A stretch of 10,949 bases of DNA from Elusimicrobiota bacterium (GTDB lineage: Bacteria > Elusimicrobiota > Elusimicrobia > 2-02-FULL-39-32), in assembly GCA_023249715.1 (NCBI GenBank), contig JAHFCA010000033.1, positions 1-10,949 on the forward strand. Reading direction: 5' to 3'. Positions 6,502 to 10,949 of the stretch are shown here, one piece after another; the first letter of the stretch is position 1; each line of letters opens with the position of its first letter. The translations under genes were made by a program, and so were the position numbers. The notes under the pieces are model-generated. The model ran no database searches. It was not told the DNA's origin and saw only the letters and a list, made by a program, of their open reading frames with translations.

Positions 6502-6981
6502 GTGAGAAAAAGTGCAGTCGCCATTTTTATAGTCGCCATGGTCGCGGAAATCTTCTGGGCGCCGCGGCTTTATTCAGGAGGGAATATGAAAAACAAAGTG
6601 GTAAAAACCGATGCCGAATGGAAAGCGCTGCTTACGCCAGAACAATACAAAGTCACCCGAAAAAAAGGGACCGAACGGGCTTATTCCGGCCAGTATTATA
6701 ACCACCACGAAAAGGGAGTGTATCCCTGCGTTGCTTGCGGCAATGATCTTTTTAGTTCCGAACATAAATTTGAATCGGGCACAGGCTGGCCCAGTTTTTG
6801 GGCGCCCTTCGCCGCGGAAAATATCCAAACCAAATCGGACCGCAGTTTTTGGATGGAGCGCGTAGAAGTATTGTGCGCGGTTTGCGGGGCGCATCTGGGC
6901 CATGTGTTTAATGACGGACCCAAACCCACCGGCTTGCGTTACTGCATTAATTCGGCCGCGCTTAAATTTAGAGCAAAATAA
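6502..6981 (+). CDS. msrB: Peptide-methionine (R)-S-oxide reductase MsrB, probably exported
   Basis: The enzyme reduces methionine-R-sulfoxide in oxidised proteins. It has 159 residues with GTG as start; AAGAGG (6488-6493) lies 8 bases before it. The catalytic Cys148 is in GLRYCINSAALKF. The zinc site is complete: CVAC (Cys76, Cys79) and CAVC (Cys125, Cys128). GTGWPSFWAPF (93-103) and HLGHVFNDGPKPTG are typical of the family. The first ~27 residues (MRKSAVAIFIVAMVAEIFWA...) look like a signal peptide or membrane anchor, which points to repair in the periplasm. An internal ATG at 6586 with AGGAGG only four bases upstream could give a cytoplasmic form. The promoter and the hydrophobic N-terminus support the longer product. 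Confidence 0.93.
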   Translation: MRKSAVAIFIVAMVAEIFWAPRLYSGGNMKNKVVKTDAEWKALLTPEQYKVTRKKGTERAYSGQYYNHHEKGVYPCVACGNDLFSSEHKFESGTGWPSFWAPFAAENIQTKSDRSFWMERVEVLCAVCGAHLGHVFNDGPKPTGLRYCINSAALKFRAK

Positions 6982-7009
6982 AAAACCTTTCCTCGGAATT
7001 GAGATATGT

Positions 7010-7015
7010 TATAAT
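7010..7015 (+). promoter_or_regulatory. Possible -10 element before the desaturase gene
   Basis: A perfect TATAAT lies 13 bases before the ATG at 7029. The best-spaced -35 candidate is poor (CTTTCC, 6987-6992), and a transcript from here would have a leader of only a few bases. No terminator is visible between msrB and this gene, so co-transcription with msrB is equally plausible. Confidence 0.25.
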
Positions 7016-7028
7016 AGGAAAACAACAG

Positions 7029-7910
7029 ATGAAGAAAAAGATCGATTGGACTACTACCCTCTTCCTGATAGTTTCCCATACCATTGGAATCGTCGGAACT
7101 GGAATTTACGTATATTTCAATGGGATTCATCCCTTAGAAATTGTTAATTTTATTCTCTTTTATATTTTAACCGGACTGAGCATCACGGCAGGATACCACC
7201 GTTATTTTTCCCACCGCAGTTACGATTGCCACCCTTTCTTGTGTTTATTTTACGCCATCTTCGGAGCCTGCGCCTGGGAAAATTCTATTTTGCGCTGGTG
7301 TTCCGATCATCGGATGCACCATAAACACGTCGATACCGATTTAGATCCCTACAATATTAAAAAGGGGGGCTGGTACGCCCATATTGGCTGGATTTTTCAT
7401 AAGAGAGAAAATCTAAATTTGAATAATGTGAAAGATTTGCAGATGGACCCCATCATCCGGTGGCAACACAAATACTATGTTCCCATCGCCATTCTGGTCG
7501 GTTCAGGATTGCCTTTTTTAATTGGACTTCTCGTAGACAGGCCCTGGGGCGGTCTCCTCTGGGGAGGATTTTTCCGAGTGATGTTCGTTCATCACGCCAC
7601 ATTCTTTATCAATTCTCTGGCCCACATGGTAGGCGCGCAGCCATACACCACACAGGACAGTTCCAGAGACAGCTGGTGGCTCGCCTTTTTAACCTATGGC
7701 GAAGGATACCACAATTTTCATCACAAATTTCAGGCGGACTATCGGAACGGCATTCGCTGGTACCATTGGGATCCTTCCAAATGGGTCATCGCGCTCTGTT
7801 CTAAATTTAAATTAACCACTCGTCTGAACCGCACTCCCTCTAGAATCATTCAAAATGCCAGGCTCTCCAACCCTCAACCCAACATTGGGTGTGAATTAGT
7901 CCGTCTATAG
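7029..7910 (+). CDS. Membrane fatty-acid (acyl-CoA/acyl-lipid) desaturase
   Basis: The 293-residue protein belongs to the membrane di-iron desaturase family related to stearoyl-CoA delta-9 desaturases. It introduces a cis double bond into an acyl chain using O2 and an external electron donor. The three histidine boxes are intact: HRYFSH (57-62), HRMHH (94-98) and HNFHH (228-232) within GEGYHNFHHKF. Hydrophobic stretches at about 10-30, 38-54, 68-83 and 150-195 fit two pairs of membrane helices, and WDPSKW near 247-252 is typical of the family. I start at the ATG at 7029, with AGGA upstream; a TTG at 6999 would add ten unlikely residues. No fused cytochrome b5 or reductase domain is present. 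The end overlaps the convergent methyltransferase gene by 37 bp. Regiospecificity cannot be read from the sequence. Confidence 0.9.
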   Translation: MKKKIDWTTTLFLIVSHTIGIVGTGIYVYFNGIHPLEIVNFILFYILTGLSITAGYHRYFSHRSYDCHPFLCLFYAIFGACAWENSILRWCSDHRMHHKHVDTDLDPYNIKKGGWYAHIGWIFHKRENLNLNNVKDLQMDPIIRWQHKYYVPIAILVGSGLPFLIGLLVDRPWGGLLWGGFFRVMFVHHATFFINSLAHMVGAQPYTTQDSSRDSWWLAFLTYGEGYHNFHHKFQADYRNGIRWYHWDPSKWVIALCSKFKLTTRLNRTPSRIIQNARLSNPQPNIGCELVRL

Positions 7911-8629
7911 TTATCGCAAATAACCGCAGCAGAAACCGCCACGTTTAAAGATTCCGTCCTTCCGTAAGAGGGAATGCCAATTCTTTTCTTCACAGAAGAT
8001 ATCAGTGGAACATGAACCCCATGGGATTCACTTCCCAATAAAACCAAACAGTTCTTTTCAAAAGAAAAATCGTGAACATTCTCTCCGTTTGGCTGAGCTA
8101 AATAAACAGGTAAGGAAATATTTTTTAAATAATCTTCTAAAGCAGTATAAGATACCTTCACTCTTAAAAAACTTCCCATGGAAGCCTGTAAAACTTTGGG
8201 GGTATAAAGATCCACTGTATCCTTGGAAGCGATTATATTTTCCACGCCATACCAATCGGCAACACGGATGAGTGTCCCTAAATTCCCCGGGTCCTTTATA
8301 GAGTCCAAAACAAGCGTTAATCCTTTTAAGTGTTTAGGAATGGAAATATTTTTAATTTCTGTGACCGCTAAGACGCTATTATTTGTTTTAAAAGAGCTCA
8401 CCGCCTCTAATTCTTGCGGCGAACAGAGATGGAGGTCAAAATTTCCCTTTAATGTTTGTTTATTTTCTAACCAGAAGGCTTCTGTCGCAAGCAGGGTGCG
8501 CACAGAATAGTCGGAGTGGAGGAGTTCCAGAACAGATTTTTTTCCCTCCAAAACAAAACAACCGTACCTTTGGCGGTACTTTTTTTGTTCCAGAGTTCTT
8601 ATGAATTTGGCTTTATTTTTGGAAAAAAT
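7874..8629 (-). CDS. TrmH/SpoU-family RNA 2'-O-methyltransferase
   Basis: This is a SPOUT-class enzyme that methylates a ribose 2'-OH in rRNA or tRNA from S-adenosylmethionine. All three SpoU motifs are clear: LVLDSIKDPGNLGTLIRVAD, LVLLGSESHGV, and IGIPSYGRTESLNVAVSAAV near the C-terminus. The first canonical start is the TTG at 8551 (225 residues), but the frame stays open upstream. It encodes FSKNKAKFIRTLEQKKYRQR and then YGCFV before LEGKKSVLELL, which is the normal N-terminus of the substrate-binding domain. I therefore place the start at the ATT at 8629 (about 251 residues, normal for the family). It lies one base after the stop of the upstream gene (TAA-C-ATT), so translation may be coupled. 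CTG at 8593 is another option. The RNA target is unknown; rRNA is most common for this type. Confidence 0.85.
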   Translation of the reverse strand: MFSKNKAKFIRTLEQKKYRQRYGCFVLEGKKSVLELLHSDYSVRTLLATEAFWLENKQTLKGNFDLHLCSPQELEAVSSFKTNNSVLAVTEIKNISIPKHLKGLTLVLDSIKDPGNLGTLIRVADWYGVENIIASKDTVDLYTPKVLQASMGSFLRVKVSYTALEDYLKNISLPVYLAQPNGENVHDFSFEKNCLVLLGSESHGVHVPLISSVKKRIGIPSYGRTESLNVAVSAAVICDNYRRTNSHPMLG

Positions 8630-8630
8630 G

Positions 8631-9875
8631 TTAAGCCAGTACAGGCGTTTTATCTTTTGTCTTATCTACGATGACTGTGGGAAGCCCAATTTTATCCAGT
8701 AAACTTAAAAATGGATCGGGGTCCAATTGTTCTACGTTCACCATCGTTTTGGGATTCCAAATTCCCTTCGCCACCAAGAGGGCGGCGGCTACAGGAGGAA
8801 CTCCTGCTGTGTATGAAACAGCTTGGGATTCTACTTCGTTATAACACTCTTTATGATCACACGAGTTATAGATAAAAACTTCTTTATATTCCCCGCTCTT
8901 AGTTCCTTTAATTAAATTCCCGATGCAGGTTTTACCGGTATAGTTCGGAGCTAAAGACAAAGGATCGGGCAAACAGGCCTTCACTACTTTTATGGGAATA
9001 ATTTCCTGCCCATCGGAAGTTCTCACAGGATTCTCTGATAAAAGTCCTATATTTTTTAAAACAGAAAAACAGTTGATGTAGTGATCGCTGAATCCCATCC
9101 AAAAACGAATACTGTTCGCATGGATATTTTTATAGAGAGAATGAAGTTCATCGTGTCCGTTTAAATAAACTGTTTTTTCCCCGACCACAGGAAAATTATA
9201 AGTGATTTTTTCTGCATGCACCGCTCTCGAGACCCACGTGCGGTTGATCCAGGTCCAGACTTTTCCGGTGAACTCTCTAAAATTAATTTCCGGATCAAAA
9301 TTGGTGGCAAAATATTTTCCATGATTGCCCGCGTTCACATCCATAATATCGATCGTATCGATCGTGTCGAAATGATGTTTTACGGCAAGCGCGCAATAGG
9401 CGTTGACAACGCCTGGGTCGAAGCCAACTCCTAAGATAGCGTTCACGCCTTTCTCTTTGCAACGCTCCATCCGCTTCCATTCGTAATTCCCGTACCAAGG
9501 GGGATCCTCGCAAATTTTAGCCGGATCTTCATGAATAGCGGTGTCCATATAGACCGTTCCGGTCTCGATACAGGCTTCAAGGACGGACATATTAATGTAA
9601 GAAATTCCCAAATTGATCACAATGGATGATTTGGTTTCTTTAATCAGTTTAACCATGGCGGGAATATCAAACGCATCGATAGTGCGGGAGTAAATTTTTT
9701 TAGATTTATCTTTAATATTATTTTTTCTCTTAATGCTCTCGATAATTTTATCGCACTTAGCAATGGTTCTAGAAGCAATGCAGATATCCCCTAAAACATC
9801 GTTATGCTGCGCGCACTTATGAGCCGTAACGTGGGCAACTCCGCCAGCGCCTACAATTAAGATGTTATTTTTCAT
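8631..9875 (-). CDS. Carboxynorspermidine synthase (saccharopine dehydrogenase family)
   Basis: The enzyme is predicted to condense a diamine (1,3-diaminopropane or putrescine) with L-aspartate semialdehyde and reduce the Schiff base with NADPH, giving carboxynorspermidine or carboxyspermidine. It has 414 residues. An N-terminal Rossmann motif ILIVGAGGVAHVTAHKCAQH (5-24) is followed by ICIASRT. Later family blocks include VINLGISYINMSVLEACIET, NAILGVGFDPGVVNAYCALA, MDVNAGNHGKYFATNFDPEI and AVSYTAGVPPVAAALLVAKG. I chose the ATG at 9875 because GGAGG (9885-9881) sits five bases upstream; a TTG at 9887 would overlap that site. The family also includes saccharopine dehydrogenase, but the neighbouring nspC settles the pathway. 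The methyltransferase gene follows almost directly. Confidence 0.9.
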   Translation of the reverse strand: MKNNILIVGAGGVAHVTAHKCAQHNDVLGDICIASRTIAKCDKIIESIKRKNNIKDKSKKIYSRTIDAFDIPAMVKLIKETKSSIVINLGISYINMSVLEACIETGTVYMDTAIHEDPAKICEDPPWYGNYEWKRMERCKEKGVNAILGVGFDPGVVNAYCALAVKHHFDTIDTIDIMDVNAGNHGKYFATNFDPEINFREFTGKVWTWINRTWVSRAVHAEKITYNFPVVGEKTVYLNGHDELHSLYKNIHANSIRFWMGFSDHYINCFSVLKNIGLLSENPVRTSDGQEIIPIKVVKACLPDPLSLAPNYTGKTCIGNLIKGTKSGEYKEVFIYNSCDHKECYNEVESQAVSYTAGVPPVAAALLVAKGIWNPKTMVNVEQLDPDPFLSLLDKIGLPTVIVDKTKDKTPVLA

Positions 9876-9880
9876 ATGTG

Positions 9881-9885
9881 CCTCC
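9881..9885 (-). promoter_or_regulatory. Shine-Dalgarno of carboxynorspermidine synthase gene
   Basis: GGAGG on the minus strand, five bases before the ATG at 9875. It decides the start, since the longer reading frame would begin at a TTG overlapping this site. Confidence 0.75.
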
Positions 9886-9897
9886 AAGATGCTTTAC

Positions 9898-10009
9898 CCC
9901 GAATATTGCGTTAGAAAATGGAATTCGACAAAAAATAGCGATATTTTTTCTTCACAAAAAACATCACTCTTTTTTATCTCGGTTCTCATTTTCTAACGCA
10001 ATATCCGGG
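9898..10009. repeat. 112-bp intergenic element with 23-bp terminal inverted repeats
   Basis: The left arm (9898-9920, starting CCCGAATATTGCG) and the right arm (9987-10009, ending CGCAATATCCGGG) are inverted copies that match at 22 of 23 positions. A 66-base AT-rich middle holds a small palindrome, AAAAAATA-GCGA-TATTTTTT (9930-9949). TTTA occurs directly outside both ends (9893-9896 and 10010-10013), which could be a short target duplication. No T tract follows on the minus strand, so it is not a classic terminator. It may be a MITE-like insertion or an mRNA-processing stem between nspC and the next gene. Confidence 0.75.
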
Positions 10010-10010
10010 T

Positions 10011-10949
10011 TTAAGATAAATTACTCTTGAAATCATTATAGCTAAATGAACGCACCAATTGTAAAGAGGCGTCTAATTTTTTTAAAACGATGCTCGGCAT
10101 CCGGAGGCCGTTAAACCAATTCATCTTGACCATCGTGTACCCGGCGGCATCAGAAAATTTTATTGTGTCCCCCACTTGGAGAGGCTTCTCAAAATGAAAA
10201 GTCCCAAAAATGTCGCCGGCCAGGCAGGATTTGCCCGCAAGGGTATAAACATATTTTCCGTTGGAACTATTCTCTATCTTGGCAGGAGTTCTATAGATAA
10301 GCAAATCCAGCATGTGTGCTTCTATGGAACTATCCACCACGGCAATCTGGGCTCCGTTCTCAATAATATCTATCACCGTAACGACTAATTCCGTGCAATG
10401 AGTAATGGCCGCCTCTCCCGGTTCCAAGTAGATTTGAACTTTATGTTTTAAACTGAACTCTTTTAGTTTTGCCGCGAATTTTTCTATAGGATAATTTTCT
10501 TTCGTAAAATAAAAACCGCCGCCCAAACTCACCCATTCCAATTTTTCTAACAGAGGCTCATAGGCTTGGCTAATCCGATCTAAAAGAGTGGAAAAATTTT
10601 CATAGTCGTCGTTTTCACAGTTATAATGGAACATGACGCCGCTGATCATCGGCAAAACGTCATAAACTTCTTTTAGAGCAGTCACTCCCAGCTTAGAGCA
10701 AGCCCGCGCCGGATCGGCCAAATCAAAATGGGAATAACTAAATTTGGGATTGACTCGGAGTCCTACTTTTTTATGATTTACTTTATTGTAAAAGGTTTTC
10801 AGTTGGGAGATAGAATTAAAAATAAACTTATCGCTAAAGAGCGCTAGCTCCTCGATATCTTTAGCGGAAAAGGCAACACTATAGGCGTGAGTTTCTTTGC
10901 CAAACTTTTCGTAACCGAGCTTCGCTTCGAACAGAGAACTGCTCGTGGT
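10011..10949 (-). CDS. nspC: Carboxynorspermidine/carboxyspermidine decarboxylase, N-terminus outside window
   Basis: The last enzyme of the aspartate-semialdehyde route to norspermidine or spermidine; it removes the carboxyl group with pyridoxal phosphate. The frame is open to the window edge, giving 312 residues. The missing N-terminal ~60 should carry the PLP lysine. Visible fold-III decarboxylase motifs are SSLFEAKLGYEKFGKETHAY at the edge, FIFNSISQL, RVNPKFSYSHFDLADPARAC, SKLGV, FHYNCEN, WVSLGGGFYF, YLEPGEAA, VDSSIEAHMLDLLIYRTP, KSCLAGDIFGTFHFEKP and AGYTMVKMNWFNGLRMPSIV. The substrate loop reads SKLG where SRLG is common, a conservative change. An apparent start at 10721 is an internal TTG (Leu), not the gene start. 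It is upstream of and co-oriented with the synthase gene, with an inverted-repeat element between them. Confidence 0.93.
   Translation of the reverse strand, partial: TTSSSLFEAKLGYEKFGKETHAYSVAFSAKDIEELALFSDKFIFNSISQLKTFYNKVNHKKVGLRVNPKFSYSHFDLADPARACSKLGVTALKEVYDVLPMISGVMFHYNCENDDYENFSTLLDRISQAYEPLLEKLEWVSLGGGFYFTKENYPIEKFAAKLKEFSLKHKVQIYLEPGEAAITHCTELVVTVIDIIENGAQIAVVDSSIEAHMLDLLIYRTPAKIENSSNGKYVYTLAGKSCLAGDIFGTFHFEKPLQVGDTIKFSDAAGYTMVKMNWFNGLRMPSIVLKKLDASLQLVRSFSYNDFKSNLS

Noticed and set aside
7877..7890. Palindrome ACCCAACATTGGGT as a bidirectional terminator for the convergent genes
   Set aside because: The loop would be two bases and no T tract follows on either strand; it is inside both coding regions.
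8564..8587. Hairpin GTACC/GGTAC followed by seven T on the plus strand, terminator-like
   Set aside because: The stem is only 5 bp, it lies within the extended methyltransferase coding region (KKYRQRYG), and no plus-strand gene ends nearby.
10011..10721. Complete 236-residue decarboxylase starting at 10721
   Set aside because: The 10721 codon is TTG inside the conserved FDLADPARA block. The frame continues to the window edge with clear NspC sequence.

Overview
The window comes from a Gram-negative (diderm) bacterium. It encodes a TonB-dependent outer-membrane receptor, a TonB protein, a periplasmic binding protein and other proteins with signal peptides. Base composition is moderate, with AT-rich intergenic DNA. 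The O2-requiring fatty-acid desaturase suggests aerobic or microaerobic life, and the carboxynorspermidine pathway suggests spermidine or norspermidine synthesis without S-adenosylmethionine decarboxylase. I cannot assign a phylum from the sequence alone.

Layout. (1) 58-658, plus strand: a HigB/HigA type II toxin-antitoxin pair. (2) 673-6443, minus strand: a complete vitamin B12 uptake operon. It runs from a sigma70-like promoter through a long leader with a cobalamin riboswitch and an intrinsic terminator, then btuB (receptor), btuF (binding protein), btuC (permease), btuD (ATPase) and a dedicated tonB. The genes overlap by 1-4 bases or lie 1 base apart, so they are probably translationally coupled. 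(3) 6453-7910, plus strand: a divergently transcribed, probably exported MsrB, followed by a membrane acyl-lipid/acyl-CoA desaturase. (4) 7874-10949, minus strand: nspC (carboxynorspermidine decarboxylase, cut by the window edge), an intergenic 23-bp inverted repeat, lys9-like carboxynorspermidine synthase, and a TrmH/SpoU RNA 2'-O-methyltransferase. The desaturase and the methyltransferase converge and overlap by 37 bp.

How it works together. In the btu operon, B12 binding to the leader RNA should favour the terminator just before btuB and shut off receptor, transporter and energy transducer together. A competing antiterminator stem is directly visible. The -35 boxes of the divergent btu and msrB promoters are the two arms of one inverted repeat, so the promoters probably exclude each other or share a regulator. 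In the polyamine cluster, carboxynorspermidine synthase condenses a diamine with aspartate semialdehyde and NspC decarboxylates the product.

I see no clearly novel multi-gene system. The best leads are the riboswitch expression platform with extra leader hairpins, the tonB inside the B12 regulon, the methyltransferase whose conserved N-terminus has no canonical start codon, and the inverted-repeat element between nspC and lys9. There is no rRNA, tRNA, CRISPR array or transposase gene.
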